A stretch of DNA of 64,000 nt, from positions 24,043 to 88,042 of the forward strand of contig NZ_FORN01000020.1 of assembly GCF_900114015.1 (NCBI RefSeq). Direction: 5' to 3'. Position numbers and translations under genes: made by a program. Positions 57,502 through 64,000 of the stretch are shown here, one piece after another; the first letter of the stretch is position 1, and every line of letters begins with the position of its first letter. A model generated the notes under the pieces. That model did no database searches, had not been told where the DNA came from, and saw nothing but the letters and a program-made list of their open reading frames with translations. Source of the DNA: Caulobacter sp. UNC279MFTsu5.1. Lineage in GTDB: Bacteria; Pseudomonadota; Alphaproteobacteria; Caulobacterales; Caulobacteraceae.

Positions 57502-57566
57502 GTGCATTTTTGCACATTAGGTTTGCGATCTCACGGAATTTTCGGAGCATCGCCTTCGTGTGCACA
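57502..57566. promoter_or_regulatory. Candidate LysR operators between divergent genes
   Basis: Two inverted repeats share the core TGCAC: GTGCATTTTTGCAC (57502-57515) and TGTGCACA (57559-57566). LysR regulators usually bind two neighbouring sites between divergent genes, one for autoregulation and one near the target promoter. Confidence 0.45.
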
Positions 57567-57588
57567 TGGGGGCCGAAGGAGAGCCCCC

Positions 57589-58560
57589 ATGATCCGCAGC
57601 ATCGAACTTGTCGCTCCGGGCGGCGTCGACCAGCTTCAGTTGACCCGCCGCCCGCTCCCGCCCCCCGGCGACGGGGAATTGCGAGTTCGCCACCACGCGG
57701 CTGGCGTCAACTTCATCGACGTCTACTACCGCACCGGCCTCTACCCTCTCCCCCTGCCGGGCGTGCTGGGGGTCGAGGGCGCGGGCGTCGTGGAAGCGGT
57801 CGGCACCGGCGTCGAGGACGTCGCGGTCGGCGACCGCATCGCCTATGCCGGCGCGCCATTGGGCGGCTACGCCGAGGTCCGGAACTTGCCGGCCACGCGC
57901 GCCACCAAGCTGCCCGACGGCGTCGATACGCGCCTCGCGGCGGGCGCCATGCTGCGCGGGCTGACAGTTCAGATGCTGTTGCGCGGCCCGCGTCCGCCGG
58001 CGCCAGGTTCGACTCTCCTGGTGCACGCCGCCGCGGGAGGATTGGGCCAGTTGCTGACTCGTTGGGCCGCACGGCTGGATCTCACGGTCATCGGCACGGC
58101 GAGTTCCGAGGCCAAGGCCCGGGTGGCGCGCGAGGCGGGCGCCGCGCATGTCATCATCGGCCGCGACGCCGACTTCGTCGCCCAGACCCTGGACCTGACG
58201 GACGGCCGGGGCGTCGACGTCGCCTATGACGGCCTGGGCGGCGCGTACCTGCGCAAGACTTTCGACGCCGTCACGCCCTTCGGCATGGTGGTCAATGTCG
58301 GCCAGGCGGCCGGCGCCGCGCCGCCTGTCCTGGTCACGGATCTGAGCAAGCGCGCCCTGGCCCTCTGGCGCCCCAGCGTGATGGCCTATGTCGCGGACGT
58401 TCCCCGCTACCGGTCGGCGGCCGCCGACCTGCTGGGCGCGCTCGAGCGGGGGGATCTGACCGTCGAGATCGGCGGGTCCTATGCGCTGGAGGACGCCGGC
58501 AAGGCCCAGGCGGACCTGGAGGCGGGGCGCACGACCGGCAGCCTGCTGCTGATCCCCTAG
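57589..58560 (+). CDS. Zinc-independent quinone oxidoreductase (MDR family)
   Basis: NADPH-dependent oxidoreductase of 323 residues, close to QOR length. N-terminal GroES-like fold: RHHAAGVNFIDVYYRTGLYP and GVEGAGVVEAVG; the nucleotide-binding domain has LLVHAAAGGLGQLL, the AAxGGxG motif of the family. No catalytic zinc cysteines are present. The ATG at 57589 follows GAAGGAGAG at good spacing. Probably controlled by the divergent LysR regulator. Stop overlaps convergently with the Gfo/Idh/MocA gene in CTAG. Confidence 0.92.
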   Translation: MIRSIELVAPGGVDQLQLTRRPLPPPGDGELRVRHHAAGVNFIDVYYRTGLYPLPLPGVLGVEGAGVVEAVGTGVEDVAVGDRIAYAGAPLGGYAEVRNLPATRATKLPDGVDTRLAAGAMLRGLTVQMLLRGPRPPAPGSTLLVHAAAGGLGQLLTRWAARLDLTVIGTASSEAKARVAREAGAAHVIIGRDADFVAQTLDLTDGRGVDVAYDGLGGAYLRKTFDAVTPFGMVVNVGQAAGAAPPVLVTDLSKRALALWRPSVMAYVADVPRYRSAAADLLGALERGDLTVEIGGSYALEDAGKAQADLEAGRTTGSLLLIP

Positions 58561-59477
58561 CCGCCCGCCGCCTGCTCCACGGCCAGCCCCAGGTCCAGCG
58601 CCCGCGCCGCTTCCTCGCCGGTCACCACCGGTCGCGGGGCCTCGCCGCGCACGGCTTTCAGGAAGCCGGCGACGCTCTGGCCCAGGGGGTCCTTGCCGGC
58701 CGGGGTCTCGGTGAAGTCCTCGATCAACGGAAACGGGGTGGTGTTGCGGAAGGTGCGGGCCAGGAAGTCGATCTCGACCTCGCCCGACGGATAGACCACC
58801 CTCATGGTCCGCTCGCGGGCCTCGGCCACGCGCGAGCTGTCGAACACGGCCGTGAAGCCGTTGTCGAAGGTGGCTTCGGCCTTCACCCAGTCCAGGGACG
58901 TCGAGCGGGTGATCGCCCCTTCGCCTTCCACCGCCACCGGCTCGCCGTCGCATAAGGCCAGGGCCAGGTCGATGTCGTGGATCATCAGGTCCAGCACCAC
59001 CGAGACGTCGAGATTGCGGTCCGACGGCGTGCCGCGGCGAACGGCTTCCAGGCGCAACGGCTGCTCGGGAATGTCCAGCAGGCCCATGGCCTGGAACACC
59101 ACGCGCTCCTGATGACCGCAAGCCAGCGGCGCGCCGGCCTTGGCGGCGGCCACGACCAGGGCGTCGGCGTCGTCCGGCGTCACCGCCAGGGGCTTTTCCG
59201 AATAGACCGGCTTGCCGGCCTTCAGCGCCGCCAGGCCGGCCTTGGCGTGATGCACGGCGGGCGTGGCGACGGTGACCACGTCGACGGCGTCCAGGAAGGC
59301 GGCCATGTCGTCGAAGGCCTGCGCGCCCAGGGATTCGGCCAGGGCCTGGGCCCGCGCAAGGTCGATGTCGAACACCGCCGTCAGCACAACGCCGTCCAGC
59401 TCGGCGTACTTCTTGGCGTGGTAGCCGCCGAACACGCCGGCGCCGACGACGCCGGCCCTGAGAACATCTTGGGTCAT
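58557..59477 (-). CDS. Gfo/Idh/MocA family oxidoreductase
   Basis: NAD(P)-dependent sugar or inositol dehydrogenase of 306 residues. The Rossmann motif is RAGVVGAGVFGGYHAKKY and the catalytic lysine lies in VYSEKPLAVTPDDA. The C-terminal alpha/beta domain (LDLMIHDIDLALALC) is typical, with His-Asp pair at IHDID. The ATG at 59477 is the first that includes the whole Rossmann motif without a tail. The substrate is unknown; proximity to the xylosidase gene suggests a sugar, without proof. Confidence 0.9.
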   Translation of the reverse strand: MTQDVLRAGVVGAGVFGGYHAKKYAELDGVVLTAVFDIDLARAQALAESLGAQAFDDMAAFLDAVDVVTVATPAVHHAKAGLAALKAGKPVYSEKPLAVTPDDADALVVAAAKAGAPLACGHQERVVFQAMGLLDIPEQPLRLEAVRRGTPSDRNLDVSVVLDLMIHDIDLALALCDGEPVAVEGEGAITRSTSLDWVKAEATFDNGFTAVFDSSRVAEARERTMRVVYPSGEVEIDFLARTFRNTTPFPLIEDFTETPAGKDPLGQSVAGFLKAVRGEAPRPVVTGEEAARALDLGLAVEQAAGG

Positions 59478-59586
59478 GCCGCTGTCTATCGTGTTCGCTT
59501 TCGCGCGGGAAGGTACTGGAGGCGCGGCCAAGACGGGGTTAAACGTTCGTTTGAACAACAGGCCTCGATTACGAGGTTCGGGAGAA

Positions 59587-60618
59587 ATGGCCATGGTCAC
59601 ATCGCGCGAAATCCGTCTGAAGAGCCGCCCGGTAGGCGTTCCCGTACACGACAACTTCGAACTGGCCAGCGTCGAGGTCGGCGCGCCCGGCGACGGCGAG
59701 ATCCAGGTCCGGAACCTGTGGATGTCGGTCGACCCCTACATGCGCGGCCGGATGACCGACCGGAAGAGCTATGTCCCGCCGTTCGAGCTGGGCAAGGCGC
59801 TGCAGGGCGGGGCGATCGGCGAGGTGACGGAGTCGAACGATCCGGACTTCAAGCCGGGCGATATCGTCTCGACCATGTTCGGCTGGCGCGAGGTCTTCAA
59901 CGTCTCGCCCAAGGCGCTGGCCGCCGGCGGGATGGGGGCGGTGACCCGGATCGACACCCACGGCCTGCCGCCCCAGACCTTCTTGGGCGTGGCCGGCATG
60001 CCGGGCCTGACCGCCTATGTCGGCCTGTTGCGGATCGCCGCGCTCAAGGACGGCGACGTGGTCTTCGTCTCGGCCGCGGCCGGCGCGGTGGGCCAGGTGG
60101 TCTGCCAGATCGCCAAGCTGAAGGGCCACACGGTGATCGGCTCGGCCGGCGGACCCGAGAAGGTCGCCTTCCTCAAGAGCATCGGCGTCGACCACGTCAT
60201 CGACTACAAGGCCACGCCCGACGTGGTCGCCGAACTGGAGAAAGTCGCGCCCAAGGGCATCGACGTCTATTTCGAGAACGTCGGCGGCGTGCACCTGGAG
60301 GCCGCCCTGAACTCGGCCCGCCCGTTCGCCCGCTTCGCCCTGTGCGGCATGATCTCGCAATACAACGAGACCGGAAAGCTGACCGGTCCGGCCAACATCA
60401 TCCAGGCGGTGGGCAAGAGCCTGCGGCTGGAGGGCTTCATCGTCTCCAACCACTACGATCTGGCGCCGCAATTCCTCAAGGACATGGCCGGCTGGATCGG
60501 CGCCGGCCAGATCAAGTGGAACGAGACGATCGAGGACGGCGTCGAACGGGCGCCGGACGCGTTCATCAAACTGTTCAAGGGCGAGAACCTTGGGAAGATG
60601 CTGGTGAAGCTGGGGTGA
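59587..60618 (+). CDS. NADPH-dependent oxidoreductase, CurA-like (MDR family)
   Basis: Medium-chain reductase of 343 residues. RNLWMSVDPYMRGRM near the N-terminus is the signature of the CurA/leukotriene B4 12-hydroxydehydrogenase branch; VFVSAAAGAVGQVVCQIAKL is the nucleotide-binding site, YFENVGGVHLEAAL and the C-terminal GKMLVKLG are also typical. It would reduce alpha,beta-unsaturated carbonyl compounds. The ATG at 59587 follows GGGAGAA. Separate from the preceding gene. Confidence 0.93.
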   Translation: MAMVTSREIRLKSRPVGVPVHDNFELASVEVGAPGDGEIQVRNLWMSVDPYMRGRMTDRKSYVPPFELGKALQGGAIGEVTESNDPDFKPGDIVSTMFGWREVFNVSPKALAAGGMGAVTRIDTHGLPPQTFLGVAGMPGLTAYVGLLRIAALKDGDVVFVSAAAGAVGQVVCQIAKLKGHTVIGSAGGPEKVAFLKSIGVDHVIDYKATPDVVAELEKVAPKGIDVYFENVGGVHLEAALNSARPFARFALCGMISQYNETGKLTGPANIIQAVGKSLRLEGFIVSNHYDLAPQFLKDMAGWIGAGQIKWNETIEDGVERAPDAFIKLFKGENLGKMLVKLG

Positions 60619-60993
60619 GATCACACCCACTTGCCCCCACCTGACCGCTTCGCGGTCTGTCCGCCCCCATTGGGGGCGGAGCCGAAAGCACGAGGCTCTT
60701 CCCCCAATGGGGGAGGAGCGCCGTAGGCGCGGAGGGGCAAGCGCTCACCGCCCCAAGCTCCACTGAGTCGCCCTCCTCCCCCCTTGCGCACCGCCAAAAC
60801 CACCCCCATCTCCCCGCCTCACCCCAGGCAACCAACCTGTCCCCATCGCCGCTATCCCAGGCGGTAAGCCACTTTGCGCGGCGCCCCTGTGTTAAAGCGG
60901 CGCAGCGGCGCGGCAGCCTCTTCCAATGCTGTCGCGTTTCCATATCTAATCCATGTAAGGCGGGTGGTTCGGCCCGCCGGGAGAGAGCGGTCA
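60619..60993. other. Long intergenic region with palindromic repeat and clpS leader
   Basis: 375 bp without a gene. The left part (60630-60741) is a palindromic repeat with CTTGCCCC/GGGGCAAG ends and inner hairpins around CGCCCCCATTGGGGGCG and CCCCCAATGGGGG. The middle is C-rich and featureless. Near 60930-60950 an AT-rich stretch (CATATCTAATCCATG) may be the clpS promoter. A hairpin GGCGGG/CCCGCC (60959-60978) lies just before the clpS ribosome-binding sequence GGGAGAGAG. Confidence 0.55.
60630..60741. repeat. Palindromic intergenic repeat (d)
   Basis: A 112-bp element with CTTGCCCC and GGGGCAAG ends and two internal hairpins (GCCCCCATTGGGGGC and TCCCCCAATGGGGGA) that are also related to each other. 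It has the same kind of structure as the palindromes at 38274, 41891 and 43415. Confidence 0.7.
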
Positions 60994-61323
60994 ATGGCCG
61001 AGCGAAAGCAAGGCGGACAAAACAACGGCGCAGGCTCTTCGGTCATCACGGAAGTGAAGCCGAAGACACAAAAGCCTTCGCTGTATCGCGTACTGATCTT
61101 GAATGACGACTACACCCCTATGGAGTTCGTCGTTTACGTACTTGAACGTTTCTTCAACAAGTCGCGCGAAGATGCGACCCGGATCATGTTGCACGTTCAT
61201 CAACATGGCGTCGGCGTTTGCGGCGTTTTCACCTACGAAGTTGCCGAGACCAAGGTCGCGCAAGTGATCGACTCGGCGCGCAGGCATCAGCACCCACTGC
61301 AGTGCACCATGGAAAAGGATTGA
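60994..61323 (+). CDS. clpS: ClpAP adaptor protein ClpS
   Basis: Adaptor that delivers N-end-rule substrates to ClpAP, 109 residues. [19 protein letters not shown] is the family signature (ligands for the N-terminal residue include the Asn-Asp-Asp and Met), and [20 protein letters not shown] holds the conserved histidine. The N-terminal 35 residues are flexible and basic. The ATG at 60994 is preceded by GGGAGAGAG. The clpA start is 11 bases downstream of its stop. Confidence 0.95.
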   Translation: MAERKQGGQNNGAGSSVITEVKPKTQKPSLYRVLILNDDYTPMEFVVYVLERFFNKSREDATRIMLHVHQHGVGVCGVFTYEVAETKVAQVIDSARRHQHPLQCTMEKD

Positions 61324-61334
61324 GGAGCCTCCCC

Positions 61335-63656
61335 TTGCCCTCTTTTTCGCGTCCTCTTGAAGAATCCCTGCATCGCGCCGTCGCTTACGCCAATCAGCGC
61401 AAGCACGAATACGCCACGCTCGAACACCTGCTGCTGTCGCTCACCGACGACGACGACGCGGCCGGCGTCATGCGGGCCTGCGATGTCGACCTCAACGCTC
61501 TGAAGAAGAGCCTCGTGAACTATCTCGACGTCGAACTGGCCTCGCTGGTCGTCGATGACGAGGACGACGCCAAGCCCACGGCGGGCTTCCAGCGCGTGAT
61601 CCAGCGCGCGGTCATCCACGTGCAGTCCTCGGGTCGCGAAGAAGTGACCGGCGCCAACGTGCTGGTGGCCATCTTCTCCGAACGCGAGAGCCACGCCGCC
61701 TACTTCCTGCAAGAGCAGGACATGACCCGCTACGACGCGGTGAACTTCATCGCCCACGGCATCGCCAAGAAGGCCGGCGCGTCCGAGCCCAAGGCGGCCA
61801 AGGGCGCGGCGGTCGAGGAAGACGTCGAAAAGCCCAACGCCAAGACCGGCGGCGAGGCCCTCGAAGCCTACTGCGTCGACCTCAACGAAAAGGCCCGCCA
61901 GGGCAAGGTCGACCCGCTGATCGGCCGCGCCAACGAAGTCGAACGCGCGATCCAGATCCTGTGCCGGCGGACCAAGAACAACCCGCTGCTGGTGGGCGAG
62001 CCCGGCGTCGGCAAAACCGCCATCGCCGAGGGCCTGGCCCGCAAGATCATCACCCACCAGGTCCCCGAAGTCCTGGCGGAAGCCACCATCTACTCGCTCG
62101 ACATGGGCGCGCTGCTGGCTGGCACCCGCTATCGCGGCGACTTCGAGGAACGCGTCAAGCAGGTGGTCAAGGAGCTGGAGAACCACCCCAACGCGGTGCT
62201 GTTCATCGACGAGATCCATACGGTGATCGGCGCGGGCGCCACCTCGGGCGGGGCGATGGACGCCTCCAACCTGCTGAAGCCGGCCCTGGCCTCGGGCACC
62301 CTGCGGTGCATGGGCTCGACCACCTACAAGGAGTTCCGTCAGCACTTCGAGAAGGATCGGGCCCTGGTCCGCCGCTTCCAGAAGATCGACGTCAACGAGC
62401 CGACGGTGGAAGACACCATCAAGATCCTCAAGGGGCTGAAGAGCTACTACGAGGACTTCCACAAGCTGAAGTACACCAACGACGCCCTCAAGGTGGCGGT
62501 GGAGCTGTCGGCCAAGTACATCACCGACCGCAAGCTGCCCGACAAGGCGATCGACGTGATCGACGAGGCGGGCGCGGGCCAGATGCTGCTGCCGGAAGGC
62601 CGCCGCAAGAAGGTCCTGGGCGTCAAGGAGATCGAGGCGGTCGTGGCCAAGATCGCCCGCATCCCGCCCAAGTCGGTTTCGAAGTCCGACACCGAGTCCC
62701 TGCGCGAGCTGGAAGCGGACCTGAAGCGCGCCGTGTTCGGCCAGGACGAGGCGCTGCTGCAGCTGTCCTCGGCCATGAAGCTGGCCCGGGCCGGCCTGCG
62801 CGACCCGGACAAGCCGATCGGCAGCTACCTGTTCAGCGGCCCTACCGGCGTCGGCAAGACCGAAGCCGCCAAGCAGCTGGCCTCGACGCTGGGGATCGAG
62901 ATGATCCGCTTCGACATGTCGGAGTACATGGAGCGCCACACCGTCAGCCGCCTGATCGGGGCGCCTCCCGGCTATGTCGGCTACGACCAGGGCGGCCAGC
63001 TGACCGACGCCGTCGACCAGCACCCGCACGCCGTGGTGCTGCTGGACGAGATCGAAAAGGCCCACTCGGACGTCTACAACATCCTGCTCCAGGTCATGGA
63101 CCACGGGGTGCTGACCGACAGCAACGGCAAGAAGGTCGACTTCAGGAACGTGATCCTGATCATGACCACCAACGCCGGGGCTTCGGACGCCCAGCGCCAG
63201 GCGATCGGCTTCGGCCGCGACAAGGTGCAGGGCGAGGAAGAGGCCGCGCTCAAGCGCCTGTTCACGCCGGAGTTCCGCAACCGCCTCGACGCGGTGGTGG
63301 CCTTCAAGCCGCTGACCCCGGAGATCATCCGCCAGGTCGTGCAGAAGTTCGTCCTGCAGATGGAAGTCCAGCTGGCCGACCGGAACGTGACGATCTCGCT
63401 GAGCGACGACGCGGCCGACTGGCTGGCCAAGAACGGCTTCGACGAGCTCTACGGCGCCCGCCCCCTGGCGCGGGTCATCCAGGAGCACATCAAGAAGCCG
63501 CTGGCCGACGACATCCTGTTCGGACGCCTAGTCCGCGGCGGCCATGTCCGGGTGGTGCTGGAGAACGGCAAGATCGCCTTCGAGATCGAGCCCAATCCGG
63601 AAAAGCCCGGCAAGGCGGCCAAGGAAGACGAAGCCGAACCGGCGCTGACCGAGTAG
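61335..63656 (+). CDS. clpA: ATP-dependent Clp protease ATP-binding subunit ClpA
   Basis: AAA+ unfoldase of 773 residues working with ClpP and ClpS. The start is TTG at 61335: the family N-terminus ([20 protein letters not shown]) begins right after it, and GAGGAG lies 7-8 bases upstream; no ATG is near. N-domain (about 1-150) precedes two ATPase modules with Walker A sites GEPGVGKTA and [10 protein letters not shown], Walker B sites VLFIDEIHT and [13 protein letters not shown], and the C-terminal [20 protein letters not shown]. Length and motifs match. Followed by a strong terminator. Confidence 0.97.
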   Translation: MPSFSRPLEESLHRAVAYANQRKHEYATLEHLLLSLTDDDDAAGVMRACDVDLNALKKSLVNYLDVELASLVVDDEDDAKPTAGFQRVIQRAVIHVQSSGREEVTGANVLVAIFSERESHAAYFLQEQDMTRYDAVNFIAHGIAKKAGASEPKAAKGAAVEEDVEKPNAKTGGEALEAYCVDLNEKARQGKVDPLIGRANEVERAIQILCRRTKNNPLLVGEPGVGKTAIAEGLARKIITHQVPEVLAEATIYSLDMGALLAGTRYRGDFEERVKQVVKELENHPNAVLFIDEIHTVIGAGATSGGAMDASNLLKPALASGTLRCMGSTTYKEFRQHFEKDRALVRRFQKIDVNEPTVEDTIKILKGLKSYYEDFHKLKYTNDALKVAVELSAKYITDRKLPDKAIDVIDEAGAGQMLLPEGRRKKVLGVKEIEAVVAKIARIPPKSVSKSDTESLRELEADLKRAVFGQDEALLQLSSAMKLARAGLRDPDKPIGSYLFSGPTGVGKTEAAKQLASTLGIEMIRFDMSEYMERHTVSRLIGAPPGYVGYDQGGQLTDAVDQHPHAVVLLDEIEKAHSDVYNILLQVMDHGVLTDSNGKKVDFRNVILIMTTNAGASDAQRQAIGFGRDKVQGEEEAALKRLFTPEFRNRLDAVVAFKPLTPEIIRQVVQKFVLQMEVQLADRNVTISLSDDAADWLAKNGFDELYGARPLARVIQEHIKKPLADDILFGRLVRGGHVRVVLENGKIAFEIEPNPEKPGKAAKEDEAEPALTE

Positions 63657-63671
63657 GACGAAACAGCGAAG

Positions 63672-63696
63672 GGCCCGGAGCGATCCGGGCCTTTTT
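63672..63696 (+). terminator. Rho-independent terminator of clpSA
   Basis: A 7-bp stem GGCCCGG / CCGGGCC with a 6-nt loop followed by TTTTT, 15 bases after the clpA stop. Confidence 0.9.
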
Positions 63697-63756
63697 GCTT
63701 TTTAAGCTCGCGGACAACGGCTGGACAAAACAGGAACACGCGACTGGGTTGATCAC

Positions 63757-64000
63757 ATGAATGTCGCTTTCGATACCCTCAACGCCTCCAGACGCCTCCG
63801 CGACGCGGGGCTGGAAGAGCGCGCGGCGGAGGCGATCGTGGAACTGGTGCAGTCCGCGGCCCACTTCCCGGACATCAGTGGCCTGGCGACGAAAACCGAT
63901 ATCGCCGACACGGTGAAGAAGGCCGACATCGCCGACATGGCGACGAAGACTGACATCATCGACATGGTGAAGAAGGCCGACATCATCGACATGGCGACGA
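63757..64000 (+). CDS. DUF1640-like coiled-coil protein (3' end outside window)
   Basis: Reading frame open to the window end, at least 81 codons. The start FDTLNASRRLRDAGLEERAA and EAIVELVQSA resembles DUF1640/CCDC90-type proteins. Then come tandem nine-residue units, such as KTDIADTVK, KADIADMAT, KTDIIDMVK and KADIIDMAT, alternating so that an 18-residue pattern repeats. Such proteins usually end in a membrane helix, which would be beyond the window. The ATG at 63757 has only a weak ribosome-binding sequence. Function unknown. Confidence 0.7.
   Translation, partial: MNVAFDTLNASRRLRDAGLEERAAEAIVELVQSAAHFPDISGLATKTDIADTVKKADIADMATKTDIIDMVKKADIIDMAT

Noticed and set aside
61287..63488. Minus-strand 733-codon frame antisense to clpA
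   Set aside because: Val/Leu/Asp-rich shadow with no recognisable domain.

Overview
The window is high-GC, densely coded DNA from an alphaproteobacterium, most likely a member of the Caulobacteraceae (Caulobacter or a close relative). The inference rests on a DipM-type division factor (four LysM modules plus a degenerate LytM domain), an FtsN-type SPOR protein beside nagZ-scpAB-tatABC-serS-surE-pcm, and a clpS-clpA pair whose clpA starts with TTG. I see no rRNA, tRNA, CRISPR array, transposase or prophage. It is ordinary chromosome with a few accessory modules.

Layout. 1-9.2 kb: a 5'-truncated periplasmic lytic transglycosylase; a TetR-headed operon for a BtuFCD/FecBCD-type importer; a membrane glycosyltransferase; two overlapping RNA-methyltransferase-type genes; a small DUF2147 protein. 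9.2-12.2 kb: a DEDDh exonuclease and ligA. 12.3-22.7 kb: a compact type II secretion operon on the minus strand (order I-J-L-M-C-D-K-G-O-E-F, with no GspH), divergent from a TonB/TolA-like gene. 22.8-24.5 kb: a tiny secreted YD-repeat protein and an acyltransferase-3 membrane protein. 24.6-28.5 kb: recN, bamD, lpxC (DNA repair and outer-membrane biogenesis). 28.8-34.1 kb: a secreted S9 peptidase, an uncharacterised membrane protein with a hairpin over its ribosome-binding site, a squalene/phytoene-synthase-fold protein without the usual aspartates, and a PuuD-like membrane protein. 34.1-37.0 kb: Mth938-like gene, secF, secD, yajC. 37.2-50.4 kb: a DUF815 ATPase, dipM, pcm, surE, serS, tatC, tatB, tatA, scpB, scpA, nagZ, ftsN, dgt, which combines envelope, division and chromosome-segregation functions. 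50.5-54.8 kb: an A-type Fe-S carrier, xthA, two small genes and ilvD. 55-60.6 kb: a secreted GH39 beta-xylosidase with a LacI-type operator, a LysR/quinone-oxidoreductase divergent pair, a Gfo/Idh/MocA oxidoreductase and a CurA-like reductase. 61-64 kb: clpS, clpA and the start of a DUF1640-like coiled-coil gene cut by the window end.

Genes are packed with ATGA/GTGA start-stop overlaps, and several convergent pairs share a palindromic stop tetranucleotide. Two classes of intergenic palindromic repeats recur. One is about 105 bp with GTCATCCCGG ends (three copies). The other is a group of larger palindromes with pyrimidine-rich arms, one of which has perfect 28-nt arms.

The best candidates for less-described biology are the compact type II secretion operon with its TonB-like partner, the YD-repeat mini-protein, the ribosome-binding-site hairpin at 30957-30990, and the catalytic-motif-less squalene-synthase-like protein.
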